This document shows positions 9,657 to 18,081 of a DNA stretch of 64,000 bases, in pieces. The notes beneath the pieces are model-generated. The model saw only the letters and a program-made list of their open reading frames with translations. It made no database searches and was not told where the DNA came from. The stretch is from Methylobacillus caricis. Lineage in GTDB: Bacteria; Pseudomonadota; Gammaproteobacteria; Burkholderiales; Methylophilaceae. The position numbers were made by a program, and so were the translations under genes. The stretch is taken from contig NZ_JAJAVD010000004.1 of the NCBI RefSeq assembly GCF_020532705.1, positions 434,001-498,000 on the forward strand. The letters are read 5' to 3'. How positions within the stretch are numbered: the stretch's first letter is position 1; every line of letters begins with the position of its first letter.

Positions 9657-11057
9657 ATGAAAAAAATTCTCTCCATGATTGCATTGGTCAGCGCATTGGG
9701 CTTTTCCGGCCTGGCACTGGCTGAAGAAACAACCGTTGTAGTTGACGAAACCGTCACTACTGAAGTGGCTCCTGCCGCTGCCGAAGAAGCGGCACCAGCT
9801 GCCACCGAACCAGCTTCAGAAGCTGCATTGACGTTGAGCGCCGGCGATACTGCCTGGATGATCGTAGCTACGGTGCTGGTGCTTGCCATGATTATTCCTG
9901 GCCTCGCTTTATTCTACGGCGGCCTGGTCCGCACCAAGAATATGGTTTCCGTTCTTACCCAGGTATTTGTGGCCACAGCGCTGATGTCCATTATCTGGGT
10001 GGTATATGGCTATAGTCTCGCATTCACTGATGGTGGCAGCCTCAATGCCTATATTGGCGGCTTCAGCAAATCACTGCTGTCAGGCATTACGCCTGACACT
10101 CTGCTGGATGGCGGCACTATTCCTGAATATGTATTCGTCACATTCCAGCTCACCTTTGCAGCGATCACACCAGCGCTGATTGTGGGTGGTTTTGCGGAGC
10201 GCATGAAATTCCCTGCAGTATTGGCCTTCCTGGCGTTATGGGTCACATTCATCTATATCCCTATCGCCCACATGGTATGGGGTGGTGGCTTCCTGGGTGA
10301 ACTTGGCGCAGCTGACTTTGCTGGTGGCACCGTTGTTCACTTGAACGCAGGTATAGCTGCATTGGTAGGGGCCCTTGTGATTGGCAAACGTATAGGCTAC
10401 GGCAAGGAAGCCATGCCTCCCCATAGCATTACATTGACCATGGTCGGTGCATCCTTACTATGGGTCGGCTGGTTCGGTTTCAACGTGGGCAGTGAACTGG
10501 CTGCTGACGGTATTGCCGGCCTCGCCATGATCAATACACAAGCAGCTACCGCTGCTGCCGTATTGGGTTGGTTGTTCGCTGAATGGCTGTTCAAGGGCAA
10601 ACCTTCCTTGCTGGGTGCGGTTTCCGGTGCTATTGCAGGCCTGGTCGCCATTACACCGGCTTGTGGTTTCCTCGGCCCTGTTGGTGCAATCGTCCTTGGC
10701 TTCGTGGCTAGCGTCATCGCCTTCTGGGCAGTTACCAGCCTCAAGATCAAGCTTGGCTATGATGACTCCCTGGATGTTTTCGGCATCCACGGTGTTGCAG
10801 GCTTGATCGGCGCTCTCGGCACTGGCATCCTGATGAGTGCAGATTTCGGTGGTGTAGGTTATGAAGAAGGCGTCACCATGGGTAGCCAGCTGTATGCACA
10901 AGCCGTGGCTGTTGGCGTCACTATTATCTGGGGCGGTATTGGCAGCTACATCCTGTTCAAGATTGTCGATATAGTGATTGGCCTGCGTGCCAGTGAAGAA
11001 TCTGAGCGCGAAGGCCTCGATACTTCCGAACACGGTGAACGTGCTTACCACTATTAA
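9657..11057 (+). CDS. amtB: Ammonium transporter AmtB
   Basis: Inner-membrane ammonium channel. The ATG at 9657 gives 466 residues. There is a signal peptide (MKKILSMIALVSALGFSGLALA), an acidic/Ala-rich linker of about 35 residues, then the Amt core starting at GDTAWMIVATVLVLAMIIPGLALFYGGLVR. The pore histidines are visible in VVHLNAG and FGIHGVAGLIG. About eleven membrane helices fit the pattern. The gene ends in a hydrophilic tail (HGERAYHY) of the kind that contacts GlnK. It is followed directly by a strong terminator at 11085-11111. Confidence 0.97.
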   Translation: MKKILSMIALVSALGFSGLALAEETTVVVDETVTTEVAPAAAEEAAPAATEPASEAALTLSAGDTAWMIVATVLVLAMIIPGLALFYGGLVRTKNMVSVLTQVFVATALMSIIWVVYGYSLAFTDGGSLNAYIGGFSKSLLSGITPDTLLDGGTIPEYVFVTFQLTFAAITPALIVGGFAERMKFPAVLAFLALWVTFIYIPIAHMVWGGGFLGELGAADFAGGTVVHLNAGIAALVGALVIGKRIGYGKEAMPPHSITLTMVGASLLWVGWFGFNVGSELAADGIAGLAMINTQAATAAAVLGWLFAEWLFKGKPSLLGAVSGAIAGLVAITPACGFLGPVGAIVLGFVASVIAFWAVTSLKIKLGYDDSLDVFGIHGVAGLIGALGTGILMSADFGGVGYEEGVTMGSQLYAQAVAVGVTIIWGGIGSYILFKIVDIVIGLRASEESEREGLDTSEHGERAYHY

Positions 11058-11084
11058 TCCCTAGTTAGCAGTATTGCAATGCGA

Positions 11085-11111
11085 AACGGGCGCCTAGGCG
11101 CCCGTTTTTTT
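11085..11111 (+). terminator. Intrinsic terminator of the porin-glnK-amtB operon
   Basis: The palindrome ACGGGCGCC-TA-GGCGCCCGT is followed by seven T. A GC-rich stem 28 bp after the amtB stop ends the operon and separates it from the downstream sigma-54 promoter. Confidence 0.93.
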
Positions 11112-11220
11112 ATGCAGTTGCGCTATAACAACGCGCACTAAATCAGAGCAGAGTTGCACCATTCCATGACGTTTTATTGTGTTCCTGCCCCAAGATACCC
11201 AAATATTCAGGGTCAAAAAC

Positions 11221-11236
11221 TGGCACGGCAATTGCT
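11221..11236 (+). promoter_or_regulatory. Second sigma-54 promoter, downstream of amtB
   Basis: TGGCACGGCAATTGCT is an exact match to the sigma-54 consensus TGGCACR-N4-TTGCW, with GG at 11222-11223 and GC at 11234-11235. It lies between the amtB terminator and gshA, in a stretch with no protein gene. The predicted start is near 11247. A terminator at 11325-11351 lies before gshA, so the main product should be a short RNA. Confidence 0.8.
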
Positions 11237-11246
11237 AGTTATTAAG

Positions 11247-11351
11247 CAAGCGTAATTTGATCTTTACGTCGCAAGACTCGGAACATCTTACTGCCTAGTT
11301 TTATGCATTATCTCCTCCTCCTCTAGGGCGCATTAAGCGCCCTCTTTTTTT
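11247..11351 (+). ncRNA. Candidate sigma-54-dependent small RNA with anti-Shine-Dalgarno region
   Basis: Inferred RNA of about 105 nt, starting roughly 12 nt after the sigma-54 -12 element and ending at the T-run of an intrinsic terminator. It has the layout of a trans-acting sRNA. There is a 5' stem (CGTAA at 11251-11255 with TTACG at 11264-11268), a single-stranded CU-rich stretch TCTCCTCCTCCTCT (11311-11324), and a 3' terminator hairpin. The CU stretch can pair with GAGGAGG-type ribosome sites, including that of glnK (7 contiguous pairs). An alternative is that the region is a leader or attenuator of gshA: a 7-codon ORF (MHYLLLL, 11303-11326) ends at the hairpin, but it has no ribosome site. 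I do not recognise a named sRNA family. Confidence 0.55.
11325..11351 (+). terminator. Intrinsic terminator of the candidate sRNA / gshA leader
   Basis: AGGGCGC-ATTAA-GCGCCCT forms a 7-bp stem with a 5-base loop, followed by CTTTTTTT. It lies 68 bp before gshA and immediately after the CU-rich stretch. Confidence 0.85.
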
Positions 11352-11418
11352 AGCCCTTTACATGCATCTAGGCTAAAATCAGCGTCATTCTAGAAAATGA
11401 CAGGCTAATAAATCCTTT

Positions 11419-12696
11419 ATGGTTCCCCACCTGACTACTGCTTTAAACGGTCCCCTACTCACCCTGGAAAAGCGTCTACTGGAAAGTATGCCGCGCATTG
11501 AACATTGGTTCCGTACCCAATGGCTGGAAAACAGCGCGCCGTTCTATGCGTCTGTAGACCTGCGCAATGCCGGTTTCAAGTTGGCTCCAGTCGATACCAA
11601 CCTCTTTCCTGGTGGATTCAATAACCTGAACCCGGATTTTCTGCCCCTTTGTATACAAGCGGCCATGATCGCTGTCGAGAAAATCTGTCCTGAAGCTCGC
11701 AGGCTTCTGGTCATCCCGGAAAACCACACACGCAATACTTTCTATTTGCGCAATATCTATGCATTGACCCACATACTGCGCCAAGCAGGCCTTGAAGTAC
11801 GCATAGGCAGCATTTCACCTGAAATTACAGCGCCCACCTTCCTGGAAACCCATGATGGCAACACCATTCTCCTCGAACCGGTCAAGCGCAAGGGCAACCG
11901 CCTTGTACTGGATGACTTTGACAGTTGCGCTGTATTGCTGAATAACGACCTGTCTAGCGGCATTCCGGATATCCTGCAGAATCTGGAACAGTCGATCATT
12001 CCACCTTTGCATGCAGGATGGGCGACCAGGCGCAAATCACAGCACTTTGCCGCCTATAACCGGGTAGTGAAAGAATTTGCACAGTTGATTGATATCGACG
12101 AATGGCTACTTAATCCATATTTTGAAACTTGCGGCGAAATAGATTTCCATGCTCGTACCGGAGAAGAATGCCTGGCGGCAAAGGTGGAAGAACTACTCGG
12201 GAAAATACGTCTGAAATATGCTGAATATGGTGTAACCCAAGAACCGTTTGTCATTGTCAAAGCCGATGCAGGCACCTACGGCATGGGCATCATGACGGTG
12301 AAATCTCCCGATGATGTCCGCGACCTCAACCGCAAGCAACGCAACAAAATGTCTGTGGTCAAGGAAGGCTTGCAAGTGAGCGAAGTCATTATTCAGGAAG
12401 GGGTATACACCTTTGAACACCTCAATGATGCCGTTGCCGAACCGGTGATTTATATGATGGATCACTTTGTGGTGGGCGGCTTCTACCGCGTACATACCTC
12501 TCGCGGCGCGGATGAAAACCTCAATGCCCCGGGCATGCATTTTGAACCACTGGCCTTTGAAACACCTTGCTCCACCCCCGATTGTGCCGGAGCTCCTGAT
12601 GCCGTCCCTAACCGCTTTTACGCCTATGGCGTAGTTGCCCGGCTTGCCCTGCTGGCAGCCGCTATAGAATTGCAGGAAAGCGACCCGGAAAACTAA
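11419..12696 (+). CDS. gshA: Glutamate-cysteine ligase, proteobacterial ATP-grasp type
   Basis: First enzyme of glutathione synthesis, joining L-Glu and L-Cys with ATP. The 425 residues match the GshA type found in many betaproteobacteria rather than the E. coli type. Conserved segments include YASVDLRNAGFKLAPVDTN, FPGGFNNL, IVKADAGTYGMGIM (nucleotide-binding glycines) and MMDHFVVGGFYRVHT near the C-terminus. The start is an ATG with the next in-frame ATG far inside. gshB follows after 2 bp, so the two are translated together. In methylotrophs glutathione may also take part in formaldehyde handling; no such gene is adjacent here. Confidence 0.94.
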   Translation: MVPHLTTALNGPLLTLEKRLLESMPRIEHWFRTQWLENSAPFYASVDLRNAGFKLAPVDTNLFPGGFNNLNPDFLPLCIQAAMIAVEKICPEARRLLVIPENHTRNTFYLRNIYALTHILRQAGLEVRIGSISPEITAPTFLETHDGNTILLEPVKRKGNRLVLDDFDSCAVLLNNDLSSGIPDILQNLEQSIIPPLHAGWATRRKSQHFAAYNRVVKEFAQLIDIDEWLLNPYFETCGEIDFHARTGEECLAAKVEELLGKIRLKYAEYGVTQEPFVIVKADAGTYGMGIMTVKSPDDVRDLNRKQRNKMSVVKEGLQVSEVIIQEGVYTFEHLNDAVAEPVIYMMDHFVVGGFYRVHTSRGADENLNAPGMHFEPLAFETPCSTPDCAGAPDAVPNRFYAYGVVARLALLAAAIELQESDPEN

Positions 12697-12698
12697 GC

Positions 12699-13640
12699 AT
12701 GCGCATTGCATTTATTCTCGATCCACTGGAAAGCCTGAAGCCATACAAGGACACCAGCCTTGCCATCATGCGCGAAGCAGAGAACCGTGGCCATGAATTG
12801 TTTATCGCCATGCAACATGATTTGCTACTCCGCCATGACAAGCTACGCATCAGGGCTCAAACATTCCATTTCGATGCAGGCAATACATGGTACAGATTGG
12901 GAGCAACGACTGAAGCTGCCCCAGAAGAGTTCGATGCCATCCTGATGCGCAAGGACCCACCTTTTGACAATGAATACCTCTACAGCACCTACCTGCTGGA
13001 ACAGGCAGTCAATCAAGGTGCCCGCGTCTTCAACAACCCCACTGCCATACGCGACTGGAATGAAAAACTGGCGGTACTCAACTTCCCGCAATTCGTGCCT
13101 GACTTCCTGGTCACCAGCCAGCAGGAACTGATCCGCGAATTTCTCATCGAGCACGGAGATATCGTAGTCAAGCCACTAGACGGCATGGGCGGCAGCAGTG
13201 TATTCAGGCTAAAAAATGGCGATCCCAACCTTGGCGTCATCCTGGAAACCATTACCCAGCATGGTCAACAGACCATCATGGCACAACGCTACCTGCCGCA
13301 GATTTCAGCGGGAGACAAGCGCATCATCGTCATCGATGGAGAGCCACTCCCCTACGCACTGGCCCGCATTCCCCAAAATGGCGAAACGCGTGGCAACCTG
13401 GCCGCAGGCGGCAAAGGCGTCGCGCAACCACTAAGTGAGCGTGATTGGCACATTGCCAATACCGTAGGGAAAGTGTTAAAGCAAAAAGGCCTATTCCTGG
13501 TAGGCCTTGATGTGATTGGCGACCACCTGACGGAGATCAACGTGACCAGCCCAACGGGTATGGTGGAGATTGCGGCACAGACAGACTGCAACCCTGCGGC
13601 AATATTGTTGGATAAACTAGAGGGCAGATTGCGGCAATAA
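12699..13640 (+). CDS. gshB: Glutathione synthetase
   Basis: Adds glycine to gamma-glutamylcysteine; cytoplasmic ATP-grasp enzyme. The 313 residues begin MRIAFILDPLESLKPYKDTS, the family's N-terminal signature. The ATP-grasp core includes VVKPLDGMGGSSVFRL, RYLPQISAGDKRIIVIDGEP and the metal-binding LTEINVTSPTGM near residue 290. The ATG lies 2 bp after the gshA stop. A terminator follows at once, so gshA-gshB form a two-gene unit. Confidence 0.97.
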   Translation: MRIAFILDPLESLKPYKDTSLAIMREAENRGHELFIAMQHDLLLRHDKLRIRAQTFHFDAGNTWYRLGATTEAAPEEFDAILMRKDPPFDNEYLYSTYLLEQAVNQGARVFNNPTAIRDWNEKLAVLNFPQFVPDFLVTSQQELIREFLIEHGDIVVKPLDGMGGSSVFRLKNGDPNLGVILETITQHGQQTIMAQRYLPQISAGDKRIIVIDGEPLPYALARIPQNGETRGNLAAGGKGVAQPLSERDWHIANTVGKVLKQKGLFLVGLDVIGDHLTEINVTSPTGMVEIAAQTDCNPAAILLDKLEGRLRQ

Positions 13641-13666
13641 AAAAGCCAGGGATACCCCTGGCTTTT
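13641..13666. terminator. Bidirectional terminator between gshB and pilY1
   Basis: AAAAGCCAGGG-ATAC-CCCTGGCTTTT is a perfect 11-bp inverted repeat flanked by A and T runs. It can end gshB on the plus strand and pilY1 on the minus strand. Confidence 0.92.
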
Positions 13667-13686
13667 TAAACTCCTTAATTACCAGC

Positions 13687-16600
13687 TTACTTAGTCAGCT
13701 CACGCCAGCCTGTTCGCCTGGAAGCTTGGTCAGATGCTACTGTATCAATTGGGACTTGAGGTTTTTCACCATCGGGACCACTCATTGTTCCGATTAATTT
13801 ACCATTCGGCAAGCTCATAATAGTCAAACCTACAACAGAGCCAATCGGGAGCGTAACCCCAAAAGTGGTGGACCCTGGAATCATGAGACCAGTCCGGTAA
13901 TCGAATTGATATAATCTTGCAGTACCTCCAAGCGAACAACCATCGGCAGCAGATCCCTCGTTATTGATCTCTGGGCTGTTGCTTGCCACAACCAATGTTC
14001 CCCTACTTAGCTGTGGATCAATATTAACGCGCTCACGGTTACCTGGCAGATCTACATACCATCCCCCATTGGCCCAATCTAAATTATCTCCAGAGATTGA
14101 AGATGTATTATCCCCCTGAGTAATCACTCTCTGTGTCAAAGAGCGGCCATTGTAACTTGTGCCATTATCTCGTATAGCATATATCGACTGTCGCTGATTA
14201 TTGCCGACATCGCTTAAACCGAGATATCGGCCTGTACCAACAAACACAACAGGGTCAGTAACAGAGGGAACCTTACCGACGATAGGCCTAGTAGTGATTG
14301 GCTGCCCAATGCCTGCGGTATCCAACAGTGTTGCCATCCTTGAAATCGTAACGGCATTAGTTTGCAAATCCAATTTCCATAAGTTACCCTCCAGATCCCC
14401 GCCATACAATGCAACTACGGTCGCATCTACATCAGCATTTCCGTTAATACCAACACTGCTTGCTAACTTGGTAAATCCACTTGGAGTTGTAGATGTTCCT
14501 ACACCCGTCCCTACTTTTTGTAGCAACGCTCCAGTCAGTGCATCGACAATATAAAGATAACCCTGTCCATTACCAGGTGAAATATTGTTATAGCCGGAGG
14601 TAAGCATAACTACCCATCGCCCAGCATAGGCACTACCTGCGGGCATTTTGGCAATCACTGGATTACCATAGGTATAGCCCAAATCTTCATCCCACAATTG
14701 GCAATGCGCACTACTATGGCAAAACTCCCACAATGCCTTGGGATTATCCTCATTCGTCACATCTAGAGCGTAGTATCCGCGGCCGCCAGAATTAAATCCC
14801 CCGACAAGAATAGTCCGCCAAGTATTGCTTGTAGTGTCATAGAAATCCCTAACTTGAGGCGAACCATCAACAAAATACTGGTGACTTTCGCCATAGTTTT
14901 TATCTGCCAACTTGTACATATTAGGCATTATAGAATGAGGCACGTAAGCCCAGCTTTCCGTACCAGTTTCTGCATTAAATGCATGCAGCATTCCATCATT
15001 TCCGCCAACATATACCATACCATGGCGACCAGCTTGCTCATTCTTGAATGATTGGTAATTACGTGCCACATTATCGGCATAATTGTAATTAGGCTGCTTG
15101 ACATAAGCGGGTGTTGAGGAAACCAGATCTCCTAAAACATTGTTGCGTAGTCGATAAGCTTTGTCTGTTTGCACAGACTCCCCACTATTTCCTGATTGCC
15201 CTCGCAAATAATTCACCATATTCTGACCGGAGTTCGCAATGACTTTGGTGCTTTCATTGAAACCATTGCATTGTGAAAGTACGTCACATTTATTGCTGAA
15301 ATAAACCTTTTGCTCGGACGTCATGCTTTCCCAAGAAAAATTTTCTAGCAATGGGGCATTGCTCTTGATTTTATAAATCCTCCGACTATCAGAAGAGGCT
15401 CCCGCCAAAGCATTAAGTTTGGCCTGAGCACCCCATTCTGCGGTTTCACTAATGGTTCCATCAACCGGATTAATCACTTGCGATAGTAATTCTCCATCCC
15501 AATATAAACTACGGTAAGTTGCACTAAATACTTTATTATCAGTTTGAGTGATATTGGGAGTGCTAGTGGTAGCGGCAGAAGACGATCCTGTGCGATCAGA
15601 AACTCCAGCCAGCGCGCGACGCAAACCTGAAATAAGCTCATTTGGTTGCTTAGCACTGAAGTATAGGCCTCGCCCATTCACTGCAGCGTGCCATAAATCA
15701 TCCAACGCTGTAGGCGAATCTGCATCTGGCTTGGGCCAATTACGCAATCCTTGTTTGATCTCGGCAAAATGTCCTTCATTAACAATTTCATAATCAGAGC
15801 GATAATCCAGTTCACCATCTAGGCCAAGACCCAGTGTGAAAGTATTCATGTGCTGAGCGGTATTTTTATCCTTACTGGTAGTCGGTACTTTATTTTCCAT
15901 ATCCCGTAGATCTGTTTTGTAGTAATACATGGCAACATCTGCCAAAGTATCGCTTGCTCCACTGATCGCACCATCATATGCCCCATCGCTACGCTTCGAA
16001 TAACCGCCATCTACATTATCCTGATTTCCGATACTACCATTGCCAATGGTTACTCCAGCAGCACCATTCCAATAACCATCCGTCGTCAAGATAGTGAAAT
16101 TTTGTTGACAAGCAAATTGTACGGGATCGTCACTCATACCAGAATTAATGCCGTTAATCACACCAGCATAATGCCTGCCAACGCGGGACAATGCCTGCCG
16201 TAGAGGAGTGCCGCCAGACGCATCTGTCGAATAGAATTTTTTATACCAGTTTGTTTTATGGGCAGGCTCAAACTCATCAATCTTCAGGTACTTATTAGTT
16301 GATACCGGTGAACCTGGGTTAATAGTAAGAAAACCTACACGATAGGTATTATCTATTGTGGAAAATGCCAGACCAGCAGCAGTTTTCATAGTAAACAGAC
16401 GTGTTCTGTAATAGGCATACCAATTAGCAAAATTGGTCATTTCTTCTGCATAACTACAAGTGTTTCCTAAGCAATCAATTCTATCTGGATACTTTGTATA
16501 AGTATTTCCAGAAGTAATGTCTACACGCACAAAATTGCCATAGCGGGCCCGAAGATGGTTCGCATCCAATTTAGCCTGACATTTATTGCTACCACCGGAA

Positions 16601-17436
16601 GTTCCACTAACAACATCCACTCTGTCGACATCATCGGCTGAGGCGCAATACCTCACATATGCAGGTACTGGATGAGTAGTACTAGCACTAGTAGCAAGCA
16701 CGCAAATACTTAGTGTGCTATCCGTACAGTATTCTCGAGGAGTGATTAGAAAGTAATGTGGGTTACTGTTAATTGTACGTCGAGTAGTATAGTTACCATA
16801 AGGCCAGTCATAATCGCCATCGCGATTGTCAAAGGCACTATTAGTTGTTGTTGTTCGCTGATTTATGCCATTGCGCATGCAATCTGAGGTATTACGGCAA
16901 TAGGCAAGTTCCGGGTATTCAGAGAGAATATTGGCTATGGATGAATTCTGTACACAACTGTTATTTAACGTATGCCCTTGTACTCTGACCGCAGCCCAAC
17001 CATTTGTATTTGTACCGTTCATCGTTGGCAGTGATTGCGACACATCACAAGGATTTGTAGGTGGCGAGTAACTAATAGCTGGATTGTAATAGATAGCGTT
17101 GAAATGAGGACTATAGACGGGAGGATCGCCACCTGCAGTTGGCTTTTGATACCCAGTCTGCGATGTACCGGCACAGGAAATAGTTGTACGTCCTGTACTT
17201 CCAGAACGACATTTATTACCAGTCTGCGTATAGCCTACATGATCAGGCATAAAATTAAAGTTCATACTACCTGAATCATCGAGTACAAACATAACGTTAG
17301 GACGAATAACCGTACCAGACGCCGTGGAAAGAGGATTACTCGAAATATCTGTTACTGCCGCATGAGCTAACCAGCTATTTGCCAACATCCAACAGGTCAA
17401 CAACATACTTAATCTGATCGTTATTTTCCGTTTCAT
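13687..17436 (-). CDS. pilY1: Type IV pilus tip adhesin/assembly protein PilY1
   Basis: Large secreted or tip-associated protein that primes type IV pilus assembly and adhesion. With the ATG at 17436 (GGGGA ribosome site) it has 1249 residues; an earlier in-frame ATG at 17469 has no ribosome site. There is a signal peptide (cleavage near SWLAHA), then a von Willebrand A-like region with the metal-site motif VLDDSGSMN near residues 51-59. The N-terminal half is rich in Cys, Ser and Thr. The C-terminal half is a PilC/PilY1 beta-propeller (MVYVGGNDGMLHAFNAETG) with the calcium-site type segment VVALYGGDLEGNLWKLDL. It is the last gene of the minor-pilin operon. Its DNA is clearly AT-richer than its neighbours (20 of 60 G+C in 16741-16800). 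Confidence 0.92.
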   Translation of the reverse strand: MKRKITIRLSMLLTCWMLANSWLAHAAVTDISSNPLSTASGTVIRPNVMFVLDDSGSMNFNFMPDHVGYTQTGNKCRSGSTGRTTISCAGTSQTGYQKPTAGGDPPVYSPHFNAIYYNPAISYSPPTNPCDVSQSLPTMNGTNTNGWAAVRVQGHTLNNSCVQNSSIANILSEYPELAYCRNTSDCMRNGINQRTTTTNSAFDNRDGDYDWPYGNYTTRRTINSNPHYFLITPREYCTDSTLSICVLATSASTTHPVPAYVRYCASADDVDRVDVVSGTSGGSNKCQAKLDANHLRARYGNFVRVDITSGNTYTKYPDRIDCLGNTCSYAEEMTNFANWYAYYRTRLFTMKTAAGLAFSTIDNTYRVGFLTINPGSPVSTNKYLKIDEFEPAHKTNWYKKFYSTDASGGTPLRQALSRVGRHYAGVINGINSGMSDDPVQFACQQNFTILTTDGYWNGAAGVTIGNGSIGNQDNVDGGYSKRSDGAYDGAISGASDTLADVAMYYYKTDLRDMENKVPTTSKDKNTAQHMNTFTLGLGLDGELDYRSDYEIVNEGHFAEIKQGLRNWPKPDADSPTALDDLWHAAVNGRGLYFSAKQPNELISGLRRALAGVSDRTGSSSAATTSTPNITQTDNKVFSATYRSLYWDGELLSQVINPVDGTISETAEWGAQAKLNALAGASSDSRRIYKIKSNAPLLENFSWESMTSEQKVYFSNKCDVLSQCNGFNESTKVIANSGQNMVNYLRGQSGNSGESVQTDKAYRLRNNVLGDLVSSTPAYVKQPNYNYADNVARNYQSFKNEQAGRHGMVYVGGNDGMLHAFNAETGTESWAYVPHSIMPNMYKLADKNYGESHQYFVDGSPQVRDFYDTTSNTWRTILVGGFNSGGRGYYALDVTNEDNPKALWEFCHSSAHCQLWDEDLGYTYGNPVIAKMPAGSAYAGRWVVMLTSGYNNISPGNGQGYLYIVDALTGALLQKVGTGVGTSTTPSGFTKLASSVGINGNADVDATVVALYGGDLEGNLWKLDLQTNAVTISRMATLLDTAGIGQPITTRPIVGKVPSVTDPVVFVGTGRYLGLSDVGNNQRQSIYAIRDNGTSYNGRSLTQRVITQGDNTSSISGDNLDWANGGWYVDLPGNRERVNIDPQLSRGTLVVASNSPEINNEGSAADGCSLGGTARLYQFDYRTGLMIPGSTTFGVTLPIGSVVGLTIMSLPNGKLIGTMSGPDGEKPQVPIDTVASDQASRRTGWRELTK

Positions 17437-17472
17437 TATTGTCATCCCCAAGAGGGCTATTATTCCCATAAA

Positions 17473-18081
17473 TCAAACCGGCACCATAACGGTTGCCTGA
17501 ACGATACTAGTTGTATTTCGTGGCCCAAGTACCCGAACCGTAATCCGGTAATATACAGATGGAGTAGTACTATACGCAGGAGAATCAACTCCAATCCCAT
17601 TACCGGCATTGGCATTGGTAGCAGGGCTTTTCGACAAAGAAGTTGAACAATTATTTACCTGCCCTGCCCCGTCTTCTCCATTATAAGCACCAGTAGTAGT
17701 ACACAAGCGATGAATAAGATATTGCACACGATTACTGGCAGCATCGGTACCTACATCCACCGCATTGTTCCAGATAGCATTGCTATACCAGTCCGGCTCT
17801 GTTATGAGGGTGTTGGCGATATAACCGTGGGGGAGGTTATTGTTATGCAGTGCATTGCGGTTGTTATCAAGCCATACCAATGCTGCCTGCAGGCCCCGGT
17901 CTGCAGACATAGTCGCGGATTGCTTGAAAGCGAGATTGCCGGCGATCACGTTGCCGGAATCTACGGCACGCCACAAGGCCAAGCCCGCAAGCGTCATGGC
18001 AATCAATACAACCAACGCCACCATGAGCACAACCCCACGCTGGCGTGACAGGGCATGGTGTGTTCGCATAGATGTCTTCAT
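17473..18081 (-). CDS. pilX: Minor pilin-associated protein PilX
   Basis: Minor pilin of the type IV pilus tip complex. The N-terminal part (SRQRGVVLMVALVVLIAMTLAGLALWRAVDSGNVIAGNLAF) is the PilX-N signature, with a hydrophobic helix that lacks the usual Glu5. The remaining 150 or so residues form a Ser/Asn/Thr-rich C-terminal domain. I chose the ATG at 18081 because it overlaps the pilW stop in an ATGA arrangement, which suggests coupled translation; an in-frame ATG at 18096 is possible. It lies between pilW and pilY1. Confidence 0.88.
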   Translation of the reverse strand: MKTSMRTHHALSRQRGVVLMVALVVLIAMTLAGLALWRAVDSGNVIAGNLAFKQSATMSADRGLQAALVWLDNNRNALHNNNLPHGYIANTLITEPDWYSNAIWNNAVDVGTDAASNRVQYLIHRLCTTTGAYNGEDGAGQVNNCSTSLSKSPATNANAGNGIGVDSPAYSTTPSVYYRITVRVLGPRNTTSIVQATVMVPV

